A DNA stretch of 64,000 nt from Desulfomarina profundi (GCF_019703855.1 NZ_AP024086.1:2624501-2688500), one strand, 5' to 3'. Shown: positions 23,605-33,653, numbered from the stretch's first letter. The notes: generated from the sequence alone by a model not told the origin. Made by a program: numbers and translations.

Positions 23605-24495
23605 CTACATTGTCCCGGCAGAAGCCAGTCTGAATGTCGGTTTTTCCATAGTCCCTCCAACATTGAAACGAAGAGCCGGTTTCCCGGAACGCTGTTTCAA
23701 TTTACCGATAAACCTGCTGATGACTGGTCTTTCGGCCAGAAATGTATCATGAAGGAAGAGTAATCCACTCAATTGCAAACGCCCCTCCGGCGGTAAAAAA
23801 GGAGCACGTACCATACCCGTCACTTCCGCATCCATATCTTTTCCCTGCATCTTTCCTTCCCGAATCAATACCTGGTGATCCTGCAGTTGCAGTTTCATCT
23901 CCAGCTTATCAAAATCTATTGCTGTAAGAGTCAACAGTGATCTGGTCAACGGGACTGTTCCCTTGTTGAGAACCAGCCGGCCCTCTCCATCTCCAGCCAT
24001 GGGTTTATCAAACCGGGCTTTGTATCCCCCGGAGAAAAACAGCTGTCCCGTCAACTCTCTCCCCATAACAGGCATGGATGAAGAAAAAACAGACAGATCG
24101 ATATTCTCGATCCTGATCTTTTGCAAAACATACGCTTTTCTTTTCGGCTTTATTTCAAGTAACGCACTGAAAGTCCCTCCGTAACAGGAACCCTCCAGGC
24201 GCCACTGCCCAAATATATCCTTTCCGGCAGGAGACAGGTGAAAAGCATCTATCCTGATCCGACCCTGATTCCCTGGCTTCATCAAGAGCTTAACTCGTTT
24301 TGCCTCGAAACCAAAAGGGAAATGGTACACAATTTCTCCAATTGAACATCTCTCTACCCCTGTAAACTGCTCAAGACGATGCTCGCAATAGGTTTTCAAA
24401 GTCCCGGAAGGAAACCGGACATAGAGCAAAACAGCTGTCAGAACCAGCCCGTAAAACAGATAAAAAAAGAAGCGTGGAGAGACAATTTTTTTCAT
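23605..24495 (-). CDS. gspN: Type II secretion protein GspN
   Basis: 296 residues with one N-terminal membrane helix (about 9-25) and a long periplasmic beta-rich domain resembling GspN/AsmA-like repeats (LKTYCEHRLEQFTGVERCSI, LSGLLFLHDTFLAERPVI). ATG 24495 overlaps the gspM stop (ATGA). Proteins of this type occur in deltaproteobacterial gsp operons between gspM and gspC, as here; the precise role is unsettled. Confidence 0.8.
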   Translation of the reverse strand: MKKIVSPRFFFYLFYGLVLTAVLLYVRFPSGTLKTYCEHRLEQFTGVERCSIGEIVYHFPFGFEAKRVKLLMKPGNQGRIRIDAFHLSPAGKDIFGQWRLEGSCYGGTFSALLEIKPKRKAYVLQKIRIENIDLSVFSSSMPVMGRELTGQLFFSGGYKARFDKPMAGDGEGRLVLNKGTVPLTRSLLTLTAIDFDKLEMKLQLQDHQVLIREGKMQGKDMDAEVTGMVRAPFLPPEGRLQLSGLLFLHDTFLAERPVISRFIGKLKQRSGKPALRFNVGGTMEKPTFRLASAGTM

Positions 24496-25067
24496 TTCTC
24501 AGCCTTCAACTCATAGGTTGTTACCTGTAATACGACATCAAGTGTACCTTTTCGCGCTCCATTTTCCTGGATAGCAATACGTTTGACCGCCACAACATTT
24601 TTTTCAGATTCAATTGCCAGCAGAAATTCGACCAGTTGTTTCAAACCAACTCCCTGCAGCTTCATTTCCACCATAAATTCCCGCAGATTACCCTCCCCCT
24701 CCTCGGTGGAAGGTTTCATATATTGAATCATCTTTTTTACGCCGACCCGCGCTGCCCGTGTGTCCAGGAAGGTAAAAAGGGTGAAATCAGTGGAACGCAG
24801 TTTTACCTTCTCATAAATTCCACCTTCCTCAGCTTTCAATTTACGATACTCATTCTGCAGTCTCCGTATGGTGACCAGCTCCTCCTTTTTGCGTACAATG
24901 GATTTCCCCAGGTGCTGCCTGGCCTGCCAGAAAGGGAGAATACCAAGTTGCAGAACCAGAAAACAGCAGACAAATACAGCACCCCAGAAAAGCACTTTTC
25001 TGTCGCGCTCATCAAGGCTGTCAATACCTGACTTCTGCCTTAAATATTGAAAATAATTGATACGCAT
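24492..25067 (-). CDS. gspM: Type II secretion protein GspM (PilO-like)
   Basis: 191-residue inner-membrane protein. A membrane helix at about residues 27-47 is followed by a coiled coil (KSIVRKKEELVTIRRLQNEY) and a ferredoxin-like periplasmic domain (LKQLVEFLLAIESEKNVVAV). This is the GspM/PilO plan. It should pair with GspL to form the assembly platform. The start abuts the gspL stop without a gap. Confidence 0.85.
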   Translation of the reverse strand: MRINYFQYLRQKSGIDSLDERDRKVLFWGAVFVCCFLVLQLGILPFWQARQHLGKSIVRKKEELVTIRRLQNEYRKLKAEEGGIYEKVKLRSTDFTLFTFLDTRAARVGVKKMIQYMKPSTEEGEGNLREFMVEMKLQGVGLKQLVEFLLAIESEKNVVAVKRIAIQENGARKGTLDVVLQVTTYELKAEK

Positions 25068-26516
25068 CTATCTGTCCCGGTAGAAAAGGTTCAGCCTCAA
25101 CTCGAACCGAACCCCTTTCCCATCCGTGTCCTGGCTGGCAGAGCTTATGATAACATCTTGAAAATAAGAAGATTTCTCGAGTTCCTTCTGGATATTGTCC
25201 ACTGTATTGAAATCGGTTGTTGTCCCATTCATTCTGACCATATCCGTATCGATAACCATCCGCCTGACCTCAATCGGATAGGAAGGAGGAATTCTGGCAG
25301 AAATTTCCGCCAACAAGGGAACAATGCCATAACCACTTGCAAACTCATTATTTTTATATGTTTTTTTAAGTTCATTGATCTCCGCCTGCAACTGCCTGAC
25401 CGGATTCACAACCCGCTTGACCCGGGGCAATGTCTCTTTGAAAACCGAAACAATCTGTTGTTTCAGTACGGTATGACGACCTGATGTTACCCGGTAATCA
25501 TACCCCAGGTATGCTCCCGCGACAGCGAGGACAATCAGAAGAAAAACACCCATCTTCAAATACATTCCCCTGAACGGCACGGATCCTTTCGTCTTCCTGA
25601 ATTCATCGCGACGGAAATTCAGGAGACTGTTCTTCCCCTTCTCCTTTATTGCCAGTGAAAAAGCGGCATCCATTACCTCGCTATTATACCGTTTCCGCAG
25701 GGACGGATCGATTTTAATCAGTGGCTGATCAGTCAGGCAGTATTTTTTAACTTCCACGCCCTCAGAGTCGGCAAATCGGGAAAGAGCATCATCGAGATCG
25801 GAACTGTCCCCAAAAAAGCAGATAGTAAAGGCGTTTTTTTGCGATTGAGTCAGGCGGGCTGCAATAAGTGTCTGTTTTAAGCGGCGAATAAACAGTTCAC
25901 CCCGGTCGGATCCATTTTTCTCACCGGCGGGTTCCAGTGACAATGTCCGCACAAGAACAATTCTGCCATCCCGTACAAAGAAAAGCCCGACCTGGGAACC
26001 ATACCTGTCCAGGAACAGACAATCTCCCCGTAACACGCCTGCCAAATGCAGTGCCACCCTGCCGGACCGGATTTCAACTGAATCGGGATCAAATCCAACA
26101 GCGTTCAGTGAGGCCAGCAGCCCGGAGAAAATATCCTTTTCCAATACTGCCGCAATAATATCTGCCTCTTCTCCACCGGTTCCTGAAACCAGAAAATCCA
26201 TATGCAGTTTTTCCGGATCCACGACAGAAGAACTTTCAAGCTCGTAGGGAAGAACCTGGCGGATCTTTTTCCTGTCAACAAAAGGTAACGACAGATTTCG
26301 AAAAGAGAAAAACTCACCACCCAGGGAGAGCCGGGAATCTCCTTTGGAAGACAGGTCCACCATCTTCTCCAGCCTGGCCAGCCCTTCTTCCAGGGTGAGA
26401 CTGTGCAGGGAGACGGAATTGCACTCAACAATGACAAGAACCTTTGCCTGCCTTTCAACCCGAACGGCGGTAATGGCATCTTCGGTAATATCAAGACAAA
26501 TAATTATTTCTGCCAT
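25068..26516 (-). CDS. gspL: Type II secretion protein GspL
   Basis: 482 residues. The N-terminal half is an actin-like/PilM-type cytoplasmic domain (IIICLDITEDAITAVRVERQ) that binds GspE. A membrane helix at about residues 330-350 (MGVFLLIVLAVAGAYLGYDY) and a PilN/GspL periplasmic domain with a coiled coil follow. It links the cytoplasmic ATPase to the platform. Intact length, three bases after gspK. Confidence 0.87.
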   Translation of the reverse strand: MAEIIICLDITEDAITAVRVERQAKVLVIVECNSVSLHSLTLEEGLARLEKMVDLSSKGDSRLSLGGEFFSFRNLSLPFVDRKKIRQVLPYELESSSVVDPEKLHMDFLVSGTGGEEADIIAAVLEKDIFSGLLASLNAVGFDPDSVEIRSGRVALHLAGVLRGDCLFLDRYGSQVGLFFVRDGRIVLVRTLSLEPAGEKNGSDRGELFIRRLKQTLIAARLTQSQKNAFTICFFGDSSDLDDALSRFADSEGVEVKKYCLTDQPLIKIDPSLRKRYNSEVMDAAFSLAIKEKGKNSLLNFRRDEFRKTKGSVPFRGMYLKMGVFLLIVLAVAGAYLGYDYRVTSGRHTVLKQQIVSVFKETLPRVKRVVNPVRQLQAEINELKKTYKNNEFASGYGIVPLLAEISARIPPSYPIEVRRMVIDTDMVRMNGTTTDFNTVDNIQKELEKSSYFQDVIISSASQDTDGKGVRFELRLNLFYRDR

Positions 26517-26519
26517 ACG

Positions 26520-27569
26520 TTATTCCACCTTCCTGTGAACCACTTCCATGGTTCCATCCCCATTTCTTCTGACAACAGCAGTAACATAATATGAGCGGGA
26601 TCCGTCTTTTCCTGCAGAGTGAAGTAAAAAATATGAGCTCTTTGTTGTCAGCAGTTTTTCACTTAAAACAACATCACCGGGCCATGCTGACACTTTTTTA
26701 TACCAGCCGGGATCAGCGAGGGCTTCTTTGTTGGTTTTATCTTTTCTGAACAGGTCAAAAGCGGTTGCCAGTTCAGCTCCAATCTGTGAATCCATACTTT
26801 TGACCAGCAAAGGATCCATGGTATTAATGTTCATTCTGCCGTCATTACCGTAGACGGTAATAAAATCAGCCAAACCTCTTTTTTTACCGTCTCCAAACAA
26901 AAGGATCGGCGTCACACCCTTCACAAGCAAAAGCTCTTCAATTGTTTCCACAGGACCGTTTCTACACTCATACGGCGGATCCAATGCCTGATAATAATTT
27001 GACTCGGCGCCATAATCCGACTCGTTATCATCCTTGTCTATCCAGTCAACGATGGCATCAACAATATCTCTTGCATCCTCCTCCACCTGCAAGGCAAATT
27101 CACCGGACAACAACAGCTGATACAGTATTTTTCGCAGGTTTTCCGCCGTCGAAGTTCCACCCTTTTTCCCGGATTTCTTCTGCCCACCAGGTGTTCCACC
27201 GGTTTTGGCAAGGCTGTTGATCTGCAACCTGCCGGACAGATCCTCAATAACAAGCTGCAGGCGGCCCTTGTCAAACAGAGGGATGAACGTTTCTTCTTTC
27301 AGGGTTGCCCAACTGTCAAGAAATGAATCAAAAGGATCCTCCCCCTTTTTTTTATAGAGCAGTTCAGTACCGATATTGATTCCCGATTCGGCGACAGTTC
27401 TCAAGTAGCTGTTTGTCTTGTAGGAATCAGCCTGACGATAATTTTGCCAACTTTTCTGGTGGAACATCATGGTGATACCGACAAGCAGACCGACGATCAT
27501 TACGGTCAGCAACAGGGCCATTCCCTTTTCATCCGTAAAAACGGATTTTCCTGCAGCCGGTCCCTTCAT
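26520..27569 (-). CDS. gspK: Minor pseudopilin GspK
   Basis: 349-residue minor pseudopilin, larger than the others as usual. The prepilin signal is FTDEKG followed by MALLLTVMIVGLLVGITMMF; as in other GspK proteins the Glu at +5 is missing. The helical insert (DDNESDYGAESNYYQALDPP) and the GRLQLVIEDLSGRLQINSLA motif support the call. It should cap the pseudopilus tip with GspI and GspJ. ATG 27569 overlaps the gspJ stop. Confidence 0.9.
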   Translation of the reverse strand: MKGPAAGKSVFTDEKGMALLLTVMIVGLLVGITMMFHQKSWQNYRQADSYKTNSYLRTVAESGINIGTELLYKKKGEDPFDSFLDSWATLKEETFIPLFDKGRLQLVIEDLSGRLQINSLAKTGGTPGGQKKSGKKGGTSTAENLRKILYQLLLSGEFALQVEEDARDIVDAIVDWIDKDDNESDYGAESNYYQALDPPYECRNGPVETIEELLLVKGVTPILLFGDGKKRGLADFITVYGNDGRMNINTMDPLLVKSMDSQIGAELATAFDLFRKDKTNKEALADPGWYKKVSAWPGDVVLSEKLLTTKSSYFLLHSAGKDGSRSYYVTAVVRRNGDGTMEVVHRKVE

Positions 27570-28243
27570 TTTTTCCTCTGCAGGGCAACAGCGGTTGTGA
27601 AAACTGTAACATCATCATCGGCAGCGGAGTTATCAAAACGCAGAGCAATTGAAACCATTGCCGGAAATTTGTTCTTTTCATCATCAACAGTCTGTTCCCC
27701 GTCGCTGTGCCATTCATCATGCTGCACACCGTCAACATCATAGTATAAAAAGCGAACACCTTTCAGCCGGTCACAGAGCAGGTATTTCTGTCTTTTTTCC
27801 TTTTCCATCTTGATTCCGGGCAAAAAAACCCTGTCTGAACGGTATAAATTCAAAAGTCCCGTTTTTCCATCCTCTTCAACAAAGTATTCAATCAGGGCAG
27901 TTCCACTGCCCTCCTCTCCCTTTTTAAAACTGATATGAAGAGATGAAAAAAATGAGAGTCCGTCACTGTCCATACCGGAATTTTCATGGTGTTCTCCTGA
28001 AAAAAATCCAGCCTTTCCCAAGAACAGGGAAAAAAGATCTTCATGTATGCGTTCAAGTGCCACCCGCGCCCTGCCGGCGACTTCCATTTTTTCTCCAGTA
28101 GTGTTAACAACGAGAAATGTCGCATGATACACACTATAGACAGTTGAAATAACAAGCCCAAAGATAAAAATCGCCAGAAGCAGTTCAATCAGGGTAAACC
28201 CCTTATTACCTGGACAGATTTTCAAGTGATTTTTCCTATTCAT
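27566..28243 (-). CDS. gspJ: Minor pseudopilin GspJ
   Basis: 225 residues. The prepilin cleavage site is GNKG then FTLIELLLAIFIFGLVIS, with Glu at +5. The remainder is a GspJ-type globular domain (RARVALERIHEDLFSL, LKGVRFLYYDVDG). ATG 28243 lies eight bases inside the 3' end of gspI. Confidence 0.9.
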   Translation of the reverse strand: MNRKNHLKICPGNKGFTLIELLLAIFIFGLVISTVYSVYHATFLVVNTTGEKMEVAGRARVALERIHEDLFSLFLGKAGFFSGEHHENSGMDSDGLSFFSSLHISFKKGEEGSGTALIEYFVEEDGKTGLLNLYRSDRVFLPGIKMEKEKRQKYLLCDRLKGVRFLYYDVDGVQHDEWHSDGEQTVDDEKNKFPAMVSIALRFDNSAADDDVTVFTTAVALQRKK

Positions 28244-28655
28244 GCCCTGTGGCCCGGTAATATCTCAACGTATAGCTGTATGGCGAGCCATTTTGTTGCA
28301 CCTGGAGATCAATTTTCTCCAGTTTTTTCCACGGAGCAGCGGAAGCAACAATTTCGCGCAGTGCAACCTCGTCAATTGAAACCTGCCACGTATATCCGGG
28401 ATATTTTTCTCCGAAATCACCATTTACCTGGGCAGAGCCGGTTACTCCGGATTGCAATTCCGCCATTTTTGTCTCGGCGAGCGAAGCAGCAACCGAGTAA
28501 AAACGTGCTTCTATTGCATAGGACAACCCCATTGACTGGGATCCATACAGGGAAACAAGGGCAATGGCCATAATAGCCACTGCTATCATTACTTCCAACA
28601 GGGTAAAACCGGCACAGTTCTGTCGGTTTTCAATGGCATATGTTCTGTCCGGCAT
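28236..28655 (-). CDS. gspI: Minor pseudopilin GspI
   Basis: 139 residues. The prepilin signal is NCAG then FTLLEVMIAVAIMAIALVS, with Glu at +5, followed by a short globular domain (ASLAETKMAELQSG, YPGYTWQVSIDEV) of GspI type. It overlaps gspH by one base and gspJ by eight. Confidence 0.9.
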   Translation of the reverse strand: MPDRTYAIENRQNCAGFTLLEVMIAVAIMAIALVSLYGSQSMGLSYAIEARFYSVAASLAETKMAELQSGVTGSAQVNGDFGEKYPGYTWQVSIDEVALREIVASAAPWKKLEKIDLQVQQNGSPYSYTLRYYRATGHE

Positions 28656-29239
28656 CAGGGAATGGGGGTATATGTTTCATAGATAGTGACATTTTCCAGA
28701 AAAGGCTGGAAATGCAGACTGAATATTTTTTTATTTCTGTCTTCCAGGTGCAGAACCATCTGTTCCATATATCCTTTTTGACTGATCCATATCTTTTTTT
28801 CTCCTTCCGCAATTTTCCCTGAATCTGCAGTCTGAACCTCAAAAATCCGTACTCCATCAGGAAAAACAAGTTGATCCTGGTGGCCGGTTTTTTCTCTTTT
28901 CGCCTCCTTTTCTGAATCCGGCATAGTTGGAATTTGCTGAGTCTGTTTTGAATAGGCCATCGGCTCCAGCCATACCGGTTTATCCGAATCCTGTGAAAAG
29001 CGAAGGGTTTGATCAATCATATCAATATAGAGATAATACGATTGTCTCTCCCGAACAGCCAACTCACGCACACCCTTTACAAAACCAATGACCTTTCTTG
29101 AAGTCGATTTCAAACTGCTGTCAAACAGATTATCACGAAATGCAGGTAAACCGATAAACAGCATGATGCTGATAAGGGCGAGTACAACAATCATTTCGAT
29201 CAGGGTAAATCCTCTTACACAGGAATCTCCCCGCACCAT
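28655..29239 (-). CDS. gspH: Pseudopilin GspH
   Basis: 194 residues. The prepilin signal is CVRG then FTLIEMIVVLALISIMLFIG, with Glu at +5. The rest has the GspH/FimT-type pattern (STSRKVIGFVKGVRELAVRE, then YYLYIDMIDQTLRFS). The start overlaps the gspG stop by one base. Confidence 0.87.
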   Translation of the reverse strand: MVRGDSCVRGFTLIEMIVVLALISIMLFIGLPAFRDNLFDSSLKSTSRKVIGFVKGVRELAVRERQSYYLYIDMIDQTLRFSQDSDKPVWLEPMAYSKQTQQIPTMPDSEKEAKREKTGHQDQLVFPDGVRIFEVQTADSGKIAEGEKKIWISQKGYMEQMVLHLEDRNKKIFSLHFQPFLENVTIYETYTPIP

Positions 29240-29706
29240 TACTCGATGTCCCAGTTATTGATATCCCGCGCATCACCCTCCCCTCCCTCTTCTCCGTCCT
29301 GGCCATAAGAACTTATGTCAATATCTCCGTGCACTCCGGGACTGAGATAAACATATTCATTCCCCCAGGGATCAAGAGGAACTTTTGATTTTTCCAGGTA
29401 GCCGCCAGGCTTCCATTTCGGAGGAAGTTTTCCTATGGAAGGTGGTTCCACCAGGGCCTGCAATCCCTGATCCGTTGAAGGGTACACATCATTGTCAAGC
29501 TTATACATTTTGAGAGCAGTTTCCAGACTCTGGATCTGAAGAGCAGCTTTGGTCCGCTTGGCCTCTTCCGGATGGCCCATCAGTTTGGGGCCAATATAAC
29601 CAGCCAGAATACCAATAATAACAAGGACCACCAGCAATTCAATAAGGGTAAATCCCCTGTAATCTCCCAACACTCTGACATGCTCATTTATTCTCTGTTT
29701 TTTCAT
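29239..29706 (-). CDS. gspG: Major pseudopilin GspG
   Basis: 155 residues. The prepilin signal is DYRG then FTLIELLVVLVIIGILAGYI, with Glu at +5. The conserved major-pseudopilin features follow: DNDVYPSTDQGLQALVEPP, then PLDPWGNEYVYLSPG and a C-terminal acidic loop (DISSYGQDGEEGGEGD) that corresponds to the calcium-binding region. I chose ATG 29706; ATG 29727 is possible but no ribosome site favours it. Confidence 0.92.
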   Translation of the reverse strand: MKKQRINEHVRVLGDYRGFTLIELLVVLVIIGILAGYIGPKLMGHPEEAKRTKAALQIQSLETALKMYKLDNDVYPSTDQGLQALVEPPSIGKLPPKWKPGGYLEKSKVPLDPWGNEYVYLSPGVHGDIDISSYGQDGEEGGEGDARDINNWDIE

Positions 29707-29756
29707 AGTTATCAAGACAGGCTGCATATATCGGCAATTGACCGACAGATATTGAT

Positions 29757-31898
29757 TCAGGTTCTATTTCTCCGCACGAGAACAATCCCGGCGGACACAA
29801 CTGCAATTACAATAATCGTATATTTTATCAACAGGGGCGTTTTCACCATAAACAGGGCAAAAAGAACAAAGGGGTACAAAAGAATCCGAACGGCAAACCG
29901 CAGGATTTTGCTCTGTTGTATTACTGATGCGGCAACAGGAGACAGGTGATAATAGGTGGCAACCAGTTTCCTGCCGAATGCATTTGTCATGAGAAAAGAA
30001 TCACGAAAAACACGGAGAATCGCCACACACGGGTCTCCCGGTGAACCATAGGCTGCAGTGGCAATGAAACAGGCATCATCCGTTGTGAACTGCACTTCAT
30101 TTCCATACAGGATTTTACCATCAGACAGAACAGCATAGGCACGAAGGTAATAGGTCATTCCAGGAGTTACATCAGTGACTATACTTTCATATTCACCTGT
30201 CCCGCTACCATCCTCGGTCTGACCCGAGCGAACCAGGTTAAAGAGAAAGGACTGTTTCGTGACTTTTTTCCCGAATATTGAAGTTATGTTTTCGACGGTT
30301 GCCGGTTCTTCTTCCTCATCTGCGTTGTATTGCGGCTCCCTTTTTAAACTGAAACTGACCCCCCGTAATGTAATGGTCGGTCGGTTTTCGCATGTTTCAA
30401 GGCATTCAGTATAACATGTTGTTTCAGTTTCTCCACATTCTGCAACACACGAGCTCTCGCAGGAAAGGGTCCGGGTGTCGGTGATGATTCCACCGCTGAT
30501 ACCTCCAATGTGGGAAATATCGGTTACCGGTAAGGTCTGCAGACGATACTCTTCTGTGACTACGCCCTCGCCCCCAGCTCCAACCCGGGAATCAGACTCT
30601 GTCCTGCCGGAAGCATAACGGGCCAGCAGAAAATCCCTGTCCCCTGATTTTCCGGTCGATCCCGCAACCAGTACCTTCCCCGATTCAAGAACAGTCACCA
30701 CATAACCGACATCATCCGTGCCGGCCATATCGGTGATAATCTTCGAAGAAACCAAACTGTTTTCCGGCAATTCTTTTTCCCCGACAATATCCCCACTGCC
30801 TGCCCGTATCGGTATTGTCCACAGGACAACATCCCTGTTTCCAGCAGATCCTGTTATCCCGGCAAGTATCACATCTCCACGGTCGTCTGTCGTAACAGTA
30901 AGTCCCTCTGTCTCATGCTGCAGGACACTTTTGAAAATTCCCTGTTCAGCAAAAGTCTCATCAGTGCTGAAGTCTTTATTCAGGCATAAAACAAAAGCAC
31001 GACTGCCCTGTTCATCCCTGCTGGTTCCGGCAAGAAGAACCTTTCCATCCAGGCCAACGGATAGATCCCTGACAGTAGAAGCAACACCACCGATTTCCGG
31101 CAGCAACTCACCCCGCTCAGCAAACATCCGGTCAACACTGCCATCCTCAGTAAATTGCCAGAGGGCTGCTTGCCGGGAACCATCCCGGTCAACTGCCCCG
31201 CCCACAAGAATTGTATCTTTTTGCAGAATCAGGAGAGACTGAAGCCATGACTCGGAATTAGAATCGACGGTAACAACACCGTTTTCACCAAAACTTCCAT
31301 CCTCTTCACCCTGTGCATTCAGACGAAAAAGAAAAGAACGGGAAAAATCAGCTCCAGTCACCGTTGCACCAATAAAAAAAGCAGTGTCGGTATCTGTTTT
31401 CAAGTCGGCCGAGACTATCTTTTCACCTTCAACGGAAAGTGTCTGCAGGCCATTTTCCCCAAACGTTTTATCGGGATAGCCATCTGACTCCAGAATAAAA
31501 AGGCCCAGAAGCGGATTTTCGTCAAAACCTGTACTGAGCACGGCAATCCTGCCGTCTTCCAACAGTGCCAGGGAACGTGCGGTACTGTCTTCACTCCCCA
31601 GGTTATAAGTAAACACCCCGTTAGAATGAAAAGAAGTATCCGGTTTTCCATCAGGCAGGTAACGGGAAACAGTAACTTCACTGACAGCGCCATTACTGCT
31701 GTATCCGGCGACAAGAACCTTGCCGTCCGGCTGCACTGTCATTGCAAGAATCTCGTCATCCCCAATGCCGAAATCCCTGACAACAAACCCGTCTTCAGCA
31801 AAACTTGTATCTATTGTTTCAACAGCTCCCCTGAGATCTGTTGAAAAGAGGAAAAACGACATGAAAATGATTGATATAATGCTCAGTCTGTAATTCAT
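29757..31898 (-). CDS. Delta-60 repeat protein with CFI-box C-terminal sorting domain
   Basis: 713 residues. A signal peptide (LSIISIIFMSFFLFSTDLRG) leads to about seven 55-60 residue repeats of delta-60 type (AMTVQPDGKVLVAGYSSNG, DLSVGLDGKVLLAGTSRDE) that probably form a beta-propeller. A six-cysteine patch (residues about 470-500, CESSCVAECGE then CYTECLETCE) and an Fn3-like segment follow. The C-terminus starts with CFIATAAYGSP and continues through a YYHLSPVAA motif to membrane helices and an Arg-rich end: a CFI-box-CTERM domain. It lies between gspF and gspG on the same strand, so it may be a substrate or surface partner of this secretion system. Confidence 0.75.
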   Translation of the reverse strand: MNYRLSIISIIFMSFFLFSTDLRGAVETIDTSFAEDGFVVRDFGIGDDEILAMTVQPDGKVLVAGYSSNGAVSEVTVSRYLPDGKPDTSFHSNGVFTYNLGSEDSTARSLALLEDGRIAVLSTGFDENPLLGLFILESDGYPDKTFGENGLQTLSVEGEKIVSADLKTDTDTAFFIGATVTGADFSRSFLFRLNAQGEEDGSFGENGVVTVDSNSESWLQSLLILQKDTILVGGAVDRDGSRQAALWQFTEDGSVDRMFAERGELLPEIGGVASTVRDLSVGLDGKVLLAGTSRDEQGSRAFVLCLNKDFSTDETFAEQGIFKSVLQHETEGLTVTTDDRGDVILAGITGSAGNRDVVLWTIPIRAGSGDIVGEKELPENSLVSSKIITDMAGTDDVGYVVTVLESGKVLVAGSTGKSGDRDFLLARYASGRTESDSRVGAGGEGVVTEEYRLQTLPVTDISHIGGISGGIITDTRTLSCESSCVAECGETETTCYTECLETCENRPTITLRGVSFSLKREPQYNADEEEEPATVENITSIFGKKVTKQSFLFNLVRSGQTEDGSGTGEYESIVTDVTPGMTYYLRAYAVLSDGKILYGNEVQFTTDDACFIATAAYGSPGDPCVAILRVFRDSFLMTNAFGRKLVATYYHLSPVAASVIQQSKILRFAVRILLYPFVLFALFMVKTPLLIKYTIIVIAVVSAGIVLVRRNRT

Positions 31899-31987
31899 TA
31901 TCTTTCCTCACTGCTTATGAAACCGGTTTATGGTGACATACATAACCCTTGAGATATGCCTGAGTTTTTCATGCCAATCAGGTTTTT

Positions 31988-33211
31988 TCATCCAACCATC
32001 TGATTCATCTCAAAAATCGGTAACAGTATCGAGAGCACAACAAATCCTACAGCGGCCCCCATCACAACAATCATAATCGGTTCAAGAAGTGAAGTCATGG
32101 CCTGAACCGCTGTGTCAACTTCACGCTCATAGGATTTGGCCATCTTGCCGAGCATGTTCTCCAGATTGCCGCTCTGCTCGCCCACAGCAATCATCTGCAC
32201 AAACATTGGCGGAAACCACCGGGAAGATGAAAGAGAATCCGCAATATTCTGACCTTTTTGAATCTGTGATACAGTTTCATCAAGAACCTCATCAATATGG
32301 ACATTATTAACAAGTGTGCGAACAATTCCCATTGAAGTCACCAGTTCAACGCCACTCCCCAGAAGACTCTCCAGGGTTGAAGCGAACCGGGCGAGAATGA
32401 TTTTTCGGACTACTGGACCGATGATTGGAACTTTCAATTTAAGCAAATCCCAGACACGGCGGCCATAGGGCCGGCCAAGCAGCCAGCGTATGCCGAAAAC
32501 TCCTGCTGCTCCGGCTCCAGCCACCACCCACCAGTATGCTCTTAAAAAGCCGCTTACGCCAAGAAGAAAGAGGGTGGGCATGGGCAAAACCTTGTCCATA
32601 TCAGCAAAAACTTTTGTGATGTTAGGAACAATATAGGTCAGCAGCACAAACAGAATTGCACTGCCGATAACCGCCATAAATACAGGATACACAAGAGCAG
32701 CACGTAAACGTCCCCTGAGCGCTTCCTGCTTTTCACTGAAATCCGCCAGCTTTTCAAGGACGATATCAAGAGAACCCGATGCCTCACCCGCCCGCACCAT
32801 GTTGGCATAAATGGAAGAAAACAGTTTCGGATGATCCATGAGAGCGCTGCTGAGCGTGTTTCCTTCATTTACCGAAACTTTTATTTGAGCCAGAACTCTT
32901 TGCAAGGCTTTGTTGGCGGTCTGCTCCACCAGAGAATCCAGAGCCTGGACCATTGGAACACCAGCTCCGAGCAGGGTGGCGAGCTGCCGGGTCATGACAC
33001 TTATTTCATCTGAACCGATCCGGCTGAAAATACTGAAAGTTTTTTCTTTTCCGCCGCCTGCTTCCCGCCTGCCATCCGCTTCTCCGATGAAAACCGGATA
33101 CAATCCTGAAGAACGTAATTTGATTCGAGCGGTTGATTCACTTTCAGCATCGATAATTCCCTTTGATGTCTTTCCTTTTCTGTCGAGACATTTATATTCA
33201 TATACAGGCAT
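31988..33211 (-). CDS. gspF: Type II secretion inner-membrane protein GspF
   Basis: 407-residue platform protein with two T2SSF domains (LATLLGAGVPMVQALDSLVE and FASTLESLLGSGVELVTSMG) and three membrane helices (about 167-190, 215-240 and 375-400). The start MPVYEYKCLDRKG at 33211 is the family start. No strong ribosome site is seen; the frame continues 22 codons further upstream. First gene of the leftward gsp set. Confidence 0.93.
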   Translation of the reverse strand: MPVYEYKCLDRKGKTSKGIIDAESESTARIKLRSSGLYPVFIGEADGRREAGGGKEKTFSIFSRIGSDEISVMTRQLATLLGAGVPMVQALDSLVEQTANKALQRVLAQIKVSVNEGNTLSSALMDHPKLFSSIYANMVRAGEASGSLDIVLEKLADFSEKQEALRGRLRAALVYPVFMAVIGSAILFVLLTYIVPNITKVFADMDKVLPMPTLFLLGVSGFLRAYWWVVAGAGAAGVFGIRWLLGRPYGRRVWDLLKLKVPIIGPVVRKIILARFASTLESLLGSGVELVTSMGIVRTLVNNVHIDEVLDETVSQIQKGQNIADSLSSSRWFPPMFVQMIAVGEQSGNLENMLGKMAKSYEREVDTAVQAMTSLLEPIMIVVMGAAVGFVVLSILLPIFEMNQMVG

Positions 33212-33653
33212 AATATTTGTTATATCAATTACAAACTCATCATGCCAGAAGAAAAGGAACGTAAAAAACAGGGACATACTTTCCTGAATTACAGCCTGAT
33301 AAAATTACCGTATCTCCTGATTGACTGAGTTTCATGGGTAAGCAAAATTAAAAAAATGACTTTTCCGATGAAATGATTGTAAAATAAACTTGAATTCGTG
33401 TGCATTCGATGGTGGTGCAACCTGTTCTTTCCCCTCACTTTGATTATAGGGATTTCTATCAACAGATTCAAAATGAACAGGATACATTGCTGACGGATGT
33501 CCGAAAGGTGACATGCAAAAGAAAATCCGACTACGCAAAACCGCCTTCAGTGACGGGATTTTCAGACTGAGAAGCATGGATTAAAAGCTGGCCTGAAGAG
33601 CAAAACAAAACTCGAACCACTCACTTACCCGAAATTTAACTGCGTTCCGTCAC
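33212..33653. other. Divergent intergenic region between gspF and gspA
   Basis: 442 bp gene-free region that must hold the promoters of both secretion units. It is AT-rich. I see no RNA gene, no clear repeat and no confident -35/-10 pair. Confidence 0.5.

Noticed and set aside
30718-31242. 174-codon plus-strand frame
   Set aside because: Shadow frame opposite the delta-60 repeat protein; repeats and codon pattern belong to the minus strand.
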